Of a DNA stretch of 64,000 bases, positions 22,166-31,534 are shown piece after piece. A model generated the notes under the pieces. It did not search any database. It worked only from the letters and a program-made list of their open reading frames with translations, and was not told the DNA's origin. Source of the DNA: Ottelia alismoides (taxonomy: Eukaryota; Streptophyta; Magnoliopsida; Alismatales; Hydrocharitaceae); contig JAZKJV010006941.1 in NCBI GenBank assembly GCA_037367405.1, positions 124,001 through 188,000 on the forward strand, given 5' to 3'. The translations under genes were made by a program, and so were the position numbers. The stretch's first letter is position 1. Each line of letters starts with the position of its first letter.

Positions 22166-25100
22166 ATGGCGACGAATGGACAGTTTAGTCGAGGCTCTGT
22201 CGACACCCACATCGGCTCCATTCGCTCACCCTCTCAAATAATTCAGGGCTATTTTCGAGACACCGGTTCAAACCCTAAGAACCGATCTCCAGACTCCCTG
22301 CCTTCTTCAATAAGCCGGGATCACTCTCGTCCCGGACTCTGTCCGTTTTGGATGGCCATTGATTTCACTCCTTACACATCACCATCCTTAACAAAGTTCT
22401 GTGCCGACCTTGACACAGACCGCATCTCTTTACCTGGTGCTGCAATTCAGACTGATCGAGGCATTCTACCATGTGCAGACTTAGAAATCGAGACAGTCAA
22501 CCCAGCAGAGATAGAAATGGCAGGAGGAAGGGGAAAAGGACCACAGCCTCAGCAGGAGCCCGAAGACCATGCCGTAGAAGGACAATACACTACGCAGGGT
22601 GAGGTCAACAGTCAACTGCTGGCTTCCATCCAAGCCATTCAGCAGCAGCTGACTAACCAAGCCCTGGCCCAGACCGCCTTCCAGGACATGCTGAATGATC
22701 TGAGAAGAAGGGCCGATGCGAGAGACGGCCGACGGGAGGACGATCCCAATTTCGAGGAAGTCAATGATGAGTTCTCAGTGGGACCTGACTTTGACGCAGC
22801 AGAAGAGGATCCACCGCAGCCCAAGCCCACGCTCAAGCAGACATACAACCCAGGAGCAGGGCGCATCACTGAGTGGATTCAGATTCCACGTATGCATGCT
22901 CACTTCGAACTGAAGCCACAGTTTCTGTCACTGCTTCCCACTTTTCATGGAAACACCACTGAGGAGCCATATATTTTCCTCAAGAAGTTCAACCGCATCT
23001 GCTCCACCGCTCACTACCCCGGGGTTCCCCTGGATGTGATCAAGATGACTGCATTCTCTTTCAGCCTTCAAGATAAGGCCCTTTACTGGGTCGATCATCT
23101 CGGGAAGGTCGTCACCACCTGGGAGGAACTAAAATCTGCTTTCCTCCACAAATTCTATCCTCTGGGGAGATTAAACCAGATGCGTGCCCGGATCTCCAGT
23201 TTCTGCCAGCAGCCCCACGAGACGATCCATGAAGCGTGGGAGAGATTCAAGGATCTCCAGGAGAAGTGCCCCCACCATGAAATACCCAAGACCAGTCTCG
23301 TGCAACACTTCTTTGGGGGGCTATCATTTGAGAGCCAAAAGCTCGTGGATGCAGCTTGCGGCGGTTCACATTTTAATAAGGACGAGGATGTCGTATGGAA
23401 TGTCTTTGAAGAAATGGCTGAGGGAGAAGCAGCCCAATCCTCATCCCGGGTATACATGAAGCCACCAACCGCCATCAGCAAGCCAGTTAACATGGCTTCT
23501 CACACTGAGGACAAAGATGAAAGCTCCAACCTGAGTATCATCGGGAGCCACTTGTCCAAAGTGGACATCATTGAGAAGAGGTCGCAGGACCTCGAAAAAC
23601 TGGCAGTTATAGAGAAGAGGACCCAAGGTCTGGAGAAGCTCGACCAGATTTCCCAGCAGCTGGAGCAGCTCGTCCGAGCACTGAATGCAAACATGTGCAA
23701 CGCTGTGTCCACCTCTGCCGAGCCGAACGCTGAGAAGAAGGAGCCTACAATGCAGCAAAATCCTCAGCCGACTCCACTGCAGCCCCAGCCAGTCCAGCAC
23801 GTATACTACGTGCAGGTCCCGGAGCAGCAATCGCAGCCTCAGACACAGATGGTTATATATCAGCCAGAGCACCAGCCCGCTTATTCCGAGCAGTTCTCTC
23901 CACCCCCGCCGTTGATCCAGGAGATCAATGGCATCTGGAACAACGAAGCGCAGCTGACCCGTCCTCAGGGACACTCTCAGGGTCAGAACATGGGCAACAG
24001 GCCCTTCCAGCAGCAACACCAGGGTGGAAGACCATTCCAGCAGCCCTACCAGTACCAGCCTCCCTCACATGGAAACACGTGGAGGCAGAATTACCAACAC
24101 GGGCCTCAGCAGTCCGGATATCGTGGACAAGGATATCACCAGCAACCGGCTGCACAGTACAACCAACACCAGACCCAGTACTCCTCAAACCCCCCTCCTC
24201 TACAATTCACACAAGGATACCAGCCACAATCTCAACCGCCATACCCGCAGTCTAGACCCCAGCTGGGGGAATCTTCTGAGATTGTGCCGGTCAATCCGGC
24301 CCTGGCCTGTTTGGAACAGTTGATGAAGAATATGGCCGAGATGACCCAGAAGATCGACGACCTGACGGCAACCAAAACCGTCATACCAGCCCAGGTCGAA
24401 GCCAATCCTAACAATTTCCGACGCAAGGAGCAGGTAGCCGGCAGTGCCCAACCCGAATCAGGTGAACTTAATTATTTATTATCTAACGCTGTTACTCTCA
24501 GGAGCGGTAGGACACTCCAGCCATCGGCGACGGCGAAAGGAAAACACATTGCATCTGACGGGGAGTCGTCAGCCCAGCCAACACCAGGGCCAGCGAGCAT
24601 TTTGGGAGCAGCACCAGCATCCAGAAAATCACAAAAAAATGAAGAAAACAGAAAAATACAAAAAGATAGCAGTAACCTCGGTGGAGACCGGCCAGCATTG
24701 GAGACGCTTGCACCCGCATCACAGTCAGCTCCTGACAGAGGGAGCACCGCACCTGCAGCGAGTCCAACGCCAGCACCCGAAGCCGAGCCTGTCGTTTTTG
24801 GTCCACAAATTGTAGATGAATCCATTCCTTTTTGTCATCTACCTGTAAACAACAACACGGACACTATTCTGAATGAAATTGGAGAAGAGTTTGTAAATAT
24901 TCCTTTTCCTGAAGCAATGAAAAAACACAAAAAAATGAAAAATTTGAAAAGTGCTTTGTCTGATCCTGCTATCATAGAAATTATTCAGAATTTGGTGTTA
25001 AATATGCCATTAATGAAAGCTCTTGAGTACATGCCAGCTGTGAAGAAAGGACTTAAGGAGGCATGTACAACCAAGCGCAGGCCAACCCCACATAACTCCC

Positions 25101-28100
25101 GAAGCAAAGGTGGTAAATCTGAAAAGCATATCCTCACTATGGCCACCGTCAATGCCATCAGCAACCTCCCGGACAAAAAGCCAGATATGGGAGCACCTCT
25201 TGTACGTTCTCAGATGTTCAATCAAGAGTTCGAACGGACACTCCTCGACAGCGGGTCATCTGTCAATCTGATGCCAGCCTCACTACTCACGGAGTTCAAG
25301 CTGGGACCGCTCAAACCTACAAAGATGATTCTGCAGTTTGCAGACAAGTCAGTCAAGCGGCCTAGGGGCCTGTTGGAGGACGTGATTGTCACGGTTCAGG
25401 GAAAATCTTTCCCAGCCGATTTTGTGGTCTTAGATATGGACGTCCCCGCTCCGTTGCTCCTTACCCCGATCATACTCGGAAGGCCATTTCTGCGGACGTC
25501 AAACGCCGTAGTGAATTATGGGACAGGAGAAATCACTTTTGGAGCTGGTAATGAAATTATCCGAGTAGAGACCCTGTCTGAAGGAACGCCCGTTGAACCA
25601 ACATCTGTATCATGTGCAAGGGTGATCGAGAATGATGAAGACTGCGACTTTCTAGCCGAGATTCAAGACACCCACCTCTTCCTGGATGATCATGAGATCC
25701 ACGGAATCCTCTGCCCTGAGGAGGAAGTGGAGACCGCAGTCGAATTTCCGTGTATCAATCAAGATGAGGACCTTGCTGATGCACTACAAAATACGACCGT
25801 GGGGTCGTTATGCCTTCAGAACCAAGAGCCGAGTTTGGAAGCATTTTCGGAAGAAGATGAAATCATCGAGGAATTCTGTCAGGATCTAAGAGAAGAGACA
25901 GAGCAGCTTATGGTGGACATCGCACAGTTGAAAGAATCACCACCTGTATTGATAGCGGAGGTCACCACTGAAGCAGCTCAGACCCTGCCAGAGCTGAAAC
26001 CTTTGCCCTCCAATATGAAGTATGCCTTCCTTGCAGGAGAACCGAATATGTACCCGGTCATCATCAATGCACATCTGACCGAAGATCAAGAATCTCGTCT
26101 GATGGAGGTTCTTGAACGTAACCGCAAGGCGATAGGCTGGCGAACCTCTGATCTCCACGGGATCAATCCGTCACTCTGTTCACATCGCATCTTTTTGGAG
26201 GAAGACAGCAAACCCTCTCGTGAACTGCAAAGAAGATTAAACCCGAACCTGCGAGAGGTGGTTATGAAAGAAATCCAGAAATGGTGTGATGCGGGATTCA
26301 TTTATCCCATCTCCGACAGCAAATGGGTGAGCCCTCTGCATGTTGTGCCCAAGAAATCAGGGATCACCATTGTGACAAATGACAAAGGAGAGGAGATCGC
26401 AACCAGAGTACCGACTTCTTGGCGAGTGTGCGTAGACTACAGAAGACTTAACCTTGCCACCAAGAAGGATCATTTTCCGCTACCCTTCATCGACCAGATC
26501 TTGGAGAGATTGGCCGCGAAGGAATATTTCTGCTTCTTGGACGGTTACTCTGGGTATAATCAAGTTGCTATTGCTCCTGAAGACCAAGAGAAGACCACGT
26601 TTACCTGTCCTTTTGGCACATATGCCTTCAGACGGATGCCGTTCGGGCTTTGCAATGCCCCAGCTACATTTCAGAGGTGTATGCTTGCAGTTTTTGCCGA
26701 CATGGTGGGTAGTTTTCTCGAGGTCTTTATGGACGATTTTTCGGTCTATGGGGATTCATTTGATCAATGTCTGGAGTATTTAGACCGAGTCTTACGGAGG
26801 TGCTGCGAAGTGAATCTTGTGCTCTCCTGGGAGAAGAGCAACTTCATGGTGACCGAAGGAATCGTGCTGGGTCACGTTGTTTCTAAACGTGGCATGGAGG
26901 TTGACCCAGCCAAGGTGGATGTAATCTCTAAGTTAGAGCCACCTACAAATATCAAGCAAGTCCGGTCATTCTTGGGCCATGTCGGTTTTTACCGACGATT
27001 TATTAAAGACTTCAGCAAATTGGCCAGACCGCTGACTGAGTTGCTCGGCAAGGATAATGAGTTCATTGTAGACGATCGTGTGCTCCTTGCTTTTAATCAG
27101 TTGAAAGAGCTCATCACACAGGCCCCTGTCCTACAGCCACCGATTTGGACTCAGCCTTTCGAGATTATGACCGATGCGTCGGATTATGCCATCGGAGCTG
27201 TACTGGGACAGAGAAAAGACAATGGACCGTTTGCAATTCACTACGCTAGCCGAACGCTCGATGAAGCTCAGCGAAACTATACTGTCACTGAAAAGGAGCT
27301 GCTAGCGGTAGTCTTTGCTTTGGAGAAGTTCAGATCTTACCTTCTTGGGTCCAAAGTTATCATCTACACTGATCATTCGGCCATTGGGTATTTACAGCAG
27401 AAGAAGGATGCCAAACCACGTCTTATCCGGTGGATCCTTCTCCTCCAGGAATTTGACATGGAGATCAGAGATAAACCTGGGGTAAAGAATGTAGTGGCCG
27501 ATCATCTGTCAAGACTTCCTGAACCGGAGTCTCCTGAGCTGAACTTGCAGCCTATCACAGAGACCTTTCCAGATGAATCAATTCTGTCTGTCGCTTCACT
27601 TCCTTGGTATGCGGACATTGTGAATTATATAGTCTCCAAGAAAATCCCACAGGACTGGCCTAAGTTGAAAATAGACAGATTTTTGTCTAAAATCCATTTC
27701 TACCAGTGGGAAGACCCGTATCTGTTTCGTGAGGGAGCAGATTGCATCTGGAGAAGGTGTATTCCTCAGGAGGAAGTTCCAAGTGTCCTCGCTTTATGTC
27801 ATGATCAAGATTCTGGAGGACATCATTCAGGAAAACGGACGGCAGCAAAAGTTCTTCAAAGTGGCCTCTGGTGGCCTTCATTGTTCAAAGATGCAGATGA
27901 ATACGTCAAAGGTTGCACTGACTGTCAGAAGATGGGTGGAACCATAGGAATGAGAGATACGATGCCTCTGAAGTACATCCAGATCTCAGATGTCTTTGAC
28001 GCATGGGGGATCGACTTCATGGGCCCGTTTCCTAACAGTCAGGGTTATGAGTATATTCTGCTTGCTGTCGATTATGTCAGTCGTTGGGTGGAGGCTATCC

Positions 28101-28957
28101 CCGCCCGAGCCGCAGACAGTCGGATTGTCTGTCGATTCTTACGAGATCACATCATAGCACGGTTCGGGATTGCCAAGATCCTCATATCTGACGGGGGCAG
28201 TCATTTCATAAACAGAGAGGTGAAGAAGCTGACCCAGGAATTCTGCATCGAACATCGTGTTGCTTCACCCTATCACCCGCAGTCCAATGGCTTAGCCGAA
28301 TGTTCAAACAGGGAGATCAAGACAATTCTGCAGAAACTTGTGCGTCCAGATCGCAAAAACTGGTCTCAGCTGCTTGATTCCGTTCTTTGGGCTTACAGAA
28401 CAGCGTACAAGTCACCCTTGGGAATGTCTCCCTACCGCCTGGTGTATGGCAAGCCATGCCACTTGCCCGTGGAACTTATTCATAAATCTTTATGGGCTAT
28501 TAACATCTGTAATTTGGACTCCAAGCAAGCAGGACAGAACCGGAAATTGGATCTGAACAGATTACTGGAATTCAGAGATTATGCATATGACAACAGCCTG
28601 ATGTACAAGGAAAAGGTCAAAACATGGCATGACAAGCACATCCGCCACAAGTCCTTTGATCCAGGTCAGAAGGTATGGTTGTTCGATGCGAAATTAAAAA
28701 TCTTTCCAGGCAAATTGAAGAGCAAATGGACTGGGCCGTTTGTAGTTAGGCAGGTGCGTGACAACGGAAGTGTATTGATATCCAATCTGTCAGCTGACGC
28801 ACAGCCTTTTGTAGTCAATGGACAGCTTCTGAAGCCATACCTCGAACATGACACATTCATGGCCGTCGTTGACTCGATTCAAGTAATCTATGAGGATGAG
28901 CTGAATATCTCGAAGGAGACAGAGGAAGGCAAAGCACATCAAAACATTTTTGAATGA
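22166..28957 (+). CDS. Athila gag-pol polyprotein, intact
   Basis: A single open frame from ATG 22166 (MATNGQFSRG) to TGA, about 2,263 residues. The frame also opens earlier at a TTG (22154). Gag (to about residue 760) has the retrotransposon-gag core with FHGNTTEEPYIFLKKF, then a Gln/Pro-rich tract (about 518-701) and no CCHC zinc knuckle. Protease has LLDSGSSVNL at about 1026. Reverse transcriptase has FMDDFSVYG at about 1521. RNase H starts at about MTDASDYAIG (1668). Integrase has the HHCC finger (about 1885), WGIDFMG (1947), SDGGSHF (2007) and NGLAECSNREIK with the catalytic Glu (about 2044). The C-terminus lacks a chromodomain. No stop or frameshift, so it may still be translatable. Confidence 0.93.
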   Translation: MATNGQFSRGSVDTHIGSIRSPSQIIQGYFRDTGSNPKNRSPDSLPSSISRDHSRPGLCPFWMAIDFTPYTSPSLTKFCADLDTDRISLPGAAIQTDRGILPCADLEIETVNPAEIEMAGGRGKGPQPQQEPEDHAVEGQYTTQGEVNSQLLASIQAIQQQLTNQALAQTAFQDMLNDLRRRADARDGRREDDPNFEEVNDEFSVGPDFDAAEEDPPQPKPTLKQTYNPGAGRITEWIQIPRMHAHFELKPQFLSLLPTFHGNTTEEPYIFLKKFNRICSTAHYPGVPLDVIKMTAFSFSLQDKALYWVDHLGKVVTTWEELKSAFLHKFYPLGRLNQMRARISSFCQQPHETIHEAWERFKDLQEKCPHHEIPKTSLVQHFFGGLSFESQKLVDAACGGSHFNKDEDVVWNVFEEMAEGEAAQSSSRVYMKPPTAISKPVNMASHTEDKDESSNLSIIGSHLSKVDIIEKRSQDLEKLAVIEKRTQGLEKLDQISQQLEQLVRALNANMCNAVSTSAEPNAEKKEPTMQQNPQPTPLQPQPVQHVYYVQVPEQQSQPQTQMVIYQPEHQPAYSEQFSPPPPLIQEINGIWNNEAQLTRPQGHSQGQNMGNRPFQQQHQGGRPFQQPYQYQPPSHGNTWRQNYQHGPQQSGYRGQGYHQQPAAQYNQHQTQYSSNPPPLQFTQGYQPQSQPPYPQSRPQLGESSEIVPVNPALACLEQLMKNMAEMTQKIDDLTATKTVIPAQVEANPNNFRRKEQVAGSAQPESGELNYLLSNAVTLRSGRTLQPSATAKGKHIASDGESSAQPTPGPASILGAAPASRKSQKNEENRKIQKDSSNLGGDRPALETLAPASQSAPDRGSTAPAASPTPAPEAEPVVFGPQIVDESIPFCHLPVNNNTDTILNEIGEEFVNIPFPEAMKKHKKMKNLKSALSDPAIIEIIQNLVLNMPLMKALEYMPAVKKGLKEACTTKRRPTPHNSRSKGGKSEKHILTMATVNAISNLPDKKPDMGAPLVRSQMFNQEFERTLLDSGSSVNLMPASLLTEFKLGPLKPTKMILQFADKSVKRPRGLLEDVIVTVQGKSFPADFVVLDMDVPAPLLLTPIILGRPFLRTSNAVVNYGTGEITFGAGNEIIRVETLSEGTPVEPTSVSCARVIENDEDCDFLAEIQDTHLFLDDHEIHGILCPEEEVETAVEFPCINQDEDLADALQNTTVGSLCLQNQEPSLEAFSEEDEIIEEFCQDLREETEQLMVDIAQLKESPPVLIAEVTTEAAQTLPELKPLPSNMKYAFLAGEPNMYPVIINAHLTEDQESRLMEVLERNRKAIGWRTSDLHGINPSLCSHRIFLEEDSKPSRELQRRLNPNLREVVMKEIQKWCDAGFIYPISDSKWVSPLHVVPKKSGITIVTNDKGEEIATRVPTSWRVCVDYRRLNLATKKDHFPLPFIDQILERLAAKEYFCFLDGYSGYNQVAIAPEDQEKTTFTCPFGTYAFRRMPFGLCNAPATFQRCMLAVFADMVGSFLEVFMDDFSVYGDSFDQCLEYLDRVLRRCCEVNLVLSWEKSNFMVTEGIVLGHVVSKRGMEVDPAKVDVISKLEPPTNIKQVRSFLGHVGFYRRFIKDFSKLARPLTELLGKDNEFIVDDRVLLAFNQLKELITQAPVLQPPIWTQPFEIMTDASDYAIGAVLGQRKDNGPFAIHYASRTLDEAQRNYTVTEKELLAVVFALEKFRSYLLGSKVIIYTDHSAIGYLQQKKDAKPRLIRWILLLQEFDMEIRDKPGVKNVVADHLSRLPEPESPELNLQPITETFPDESILSVASLPWYADIVNYIVSKKIPQDWPKLKIDRFLSKIHFYQWEDPYLFREGADCIWRRCIPQEEVPSVLALCHDQDSGGHHSGKRTAAKVLQSGLWWPSLFKDADEYVKGCTDCQKMGGTIGMRDTMPLKYIQISDVFDAWGIDFMGPFPNSQGYEYILLAVDYVSRWVEAIPARAADSRIVCRFLRDHIIARFGIAKILISDGGSHFINREVKKLTQEFCIEHRVASPYHPQSNGLAECSNREIKTILQKLVRPDRKNWSQLLDSVLWAYRTAYKSPLGMSPYRLVYGKPCHLPVELIHKSLWAINICNLDSKQAGQNRKLDLNRLLEFRDYAYDNSLMYKEKVKTWHDKHIRHKSFDPGQKVWLFDAKLKIFPGKLKSKWTGPFVVRQVRDNGSVLISNLSADAQPFVVNGQLLKPYLEHDTFMAVVDSIQVIYEDELNISKETEEGKAHQNIFE

Positions 28958-31521
28958 TTTTTCCTTTCCGTCTTTTCTTCTTTTCTTCTTTTCTTCTTCT
29001 TTTATCTCATTCTACCGAATTGATGCCATCCCTTTCATCACTGCTACACTTAGGATGTACTCTATCCTAAGTATAGGGGGGATGTGCATCCCGAGTTGTT
29101 CATACCCAATCTCATCTCTTTTCTTCTTTCTTCTTTTCCTCTTCTATCTTCTTCATCTATCAGAAAGGTGCTACCCCTTGTAGACAGTCTTCTATACTTA
29201 GGATGTACTTTGTCCTAAGTATAGGGGGGTGTGCACCCCGAGTTTCTTCTATTCTTTTCGATCCTCTCCATTGTCTCCTCTTCTTGTCTATACTTAGGGA
29301 TATCTTACCCTAAGTATAGGGGGAGACAATCTGAGTACGATCTGTTCATTCCCACCCTTGACCCTCCCTGTTTTGTGTACAGTCTGCTATACTTAGGATT
29401 ACTTGATCCTAAGTATAGGGGGGACGGTCAACTTCTCATTGATTCATTCATTTAGGCTTGCCTATACTTAGTACGAGTTATGTCTTCTCTGTTCTCTCCG
29501 ATCTATGAGGACATAGCTCAAGCTAAGTATAGGGGGGTCGTATATACTGCGTATATACTTTAGCCATAACTCGTACTTTCGTATTTTCCTAATAATATGG
29601 CTAAAAATTCTTTAAAATTCATTAAAAATCCTTAATAAAAAGATGTGGTTATTCCTCAATTTCTTTTTTCTATTTACTGATTAATAAATCAGGTGAAAAT
29701 GTTTTTTGCAAAATGTTTGAAAAATAGTTTGAAAATCTTTGTGAACATCTATTGAAAACTATTTTGAAGATATTTTGTTTCGTGTTTTCAACCTTTGTAA
29801 AAATGTGTGGTTTGTAAAATTTCTTTTCTTTGTGTGAAATAAAATGTTTGAAAAATGAATTGCAAATAGTTTGAAAAATGGTTGCAAAAATGATTTGAAA
29901 AACCTATATATATTGTTTTGTAAACCTTTGCAAAATGATTTTCAAATGTGTGTAAAATGTTTGTAAAAACTATTTTGGACTATAGTTTTCAAAAATTGTG
30001 TGAAAAGCTTGTGTCAAATAAGTTTGAGGAATAGTCACATCACACCAAAATCCACTCCTTATATACATGTATAAAATTGATCACTTACCCTGTAAATTCT
30101 TAAAATCCACTTCTTGTATATATAAGAAGCACTCCCGTGTACATATTTTCACCTAGTTTTCAGCCAAAACTTTTTATTTTCAAAAATTCCCAAAAACATT
30201 TGCAAAAATTAAAATCCAAAAACATGTGAAAAATCTTTTTGAAAAATACAAAAAAAATTGCATCTGCACATGCATGCATCATCTTTTCAAAATCCATAAA
30301 AAGTTCAAAATCTTTGAAGAAATTGCATCACAAAAATATTTTCTGCATCGCATTGCATAGCATGAGCATTTTTCGGATTGAGTTTGATAGTTGAACAAGT
30401 CTAAGTAAAATCCGAAGATTGGAGCTTGATTGGACCTTAAAATATACCTAATAACAGGAACCTTATAGGAACTGGGTTTGAGGTACTTCAGGTCTAGTTG
30501 ACTTAATTCTTTGAGGATCACGGGACTTGGTTCAATGGATTCTTGACTGCCTAAGTAGAGTATTTCGGAGCACACGCACGACTCTTGTTGATAATGACCT
30601 AACTTGGACACATGCACCTTTCACATGGCTCAACTCAGTTGGAGTGGTGAGGGGATTGGATTTGCCGGTATGAGACGCACACAAGTGGAAACACTTGTCC
30701 TCCTCTAGGGAGGGAAGTGCACCCCAACCCGTCCAGTGATTAGGAAGTCTAAAGACAGGAGGCTGTGGGTTGCGATAAAGCTTCAAAAGAGGGATAGTCT
30801 ACTGGCTCAAGAGGAAAAACTCCTTATGTAAATGCTGCTGTGAATAGTATTTCAAAAAAAAAAAAAGAGGAAAAAAAAAGAAAAAAAAAAGAGTTCAGGC
30901 ATGTACAAAAATAAAAAGCCTGCAAAGTATGTACATATGTTGTAAAGTCAATAAGCAAGCTTGAGTTCCAAAGTCATATCATGTGAGCCTGCAGCTGGAT
31001 GACTTGACTACACTGGTCTTGCATCCTCGGATAGGTAGCTACACTGGCTACCGTCCATTCTTCTCTTCACCCCCTCCTCTTGAGCTGGTTGCCACTTGAA
31101 CTTAGAAGGGAATACCCCGCTCCTCGAGGATGGAGTTGCTGGATTGGGGAATCATTGGGTTGTCGTACTGGAGAAGTCAGTTTCTTTGTCATTCTAGTTG
31201 GGGAGAGCCACCATCACCTACACTGTACGAGTCAGATTCATAGTCGTAAGGGTTTGCGTATGAATTGAGATATTTCTGACCTGGCTATTAAGGAGACTTG
31301 GACAGAGTTTTGGGACTCTCAAGGACTGTTGGATTTCAAACACGGTTCTCACTAAGGTTCCGCCCGCACTAAAATTCCAAAGGTCCTATTTAAGCTCCAA
31401 ACTTTGATTTTGTGAAGACAAGTTTGATAATCAAGTTTAGTCCACCTTTCTTCTTTTTCTTTTCTTTATTCTTCTTTTTCTGCACTTATTGCATAAGTGT
31501 TTGCTAGGGACTAGCAAAGGC
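28958..31521 (+). other. Athila 3' internal region without env-like frame
   Basis: 2.6 kb between the pol stop and the polypurine tract. The first 600 bp carry the hairpin/PPT-like array (29044-29537). The rest (29540-30250) is T- and A-rich with repeated TTTGAAAA and TTTGTAAAA words. The tail includes a poly-purine run (30848-30892). Short frames have no env features (no signal peptide, no transmembrane pair), so the env-like region is lost or was never present. Confidence 0.7.
29044..29537 (+). repeat. Array of five hairpins, each ending in a PPT-like AAGTATAGGGGG
   Basis: Units at about 29044-29081, 29192-29230, 29288-29322, 29388-29422 and 29463-29537. Each has a left arm ACTTAGG(AT) and a right arm (AT)CCTAAGTATA, with loops of about 6-12 nt (about 45 nt in the last), followed by 5-6 G. 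The 3' half of each unit equals the functional polypurine tract at 31522-31534 (AAGTATAGGGGGA). Spacing is about 75-150 bp. The intervening sequence is CT-rich and differs between units. Confidence 0.8.
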
Positions 31522-31534
31522 AAGTATAGGGGGA
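31522..31534 (+). other. Polypurine tract of Athila
   Basis: AAGTATAGGGGGA immediately before the right LTR (TGATGAATCC). Confidence 0.85.

Noticed and set aside
29600..30280. Regular short repeats suggesting a CRISPR-like or satellite array
   Set aside because: Only low-complexity TTTGAAAA/TTTGTAAAA words with no fixed period; a plant retroelement UTR, not an array.
28950..30786. Possible env-like gene downstream of Athila pol
   Set aside because: No frame above 112 codons, and none with a signal peptide or transmembrane pattern.
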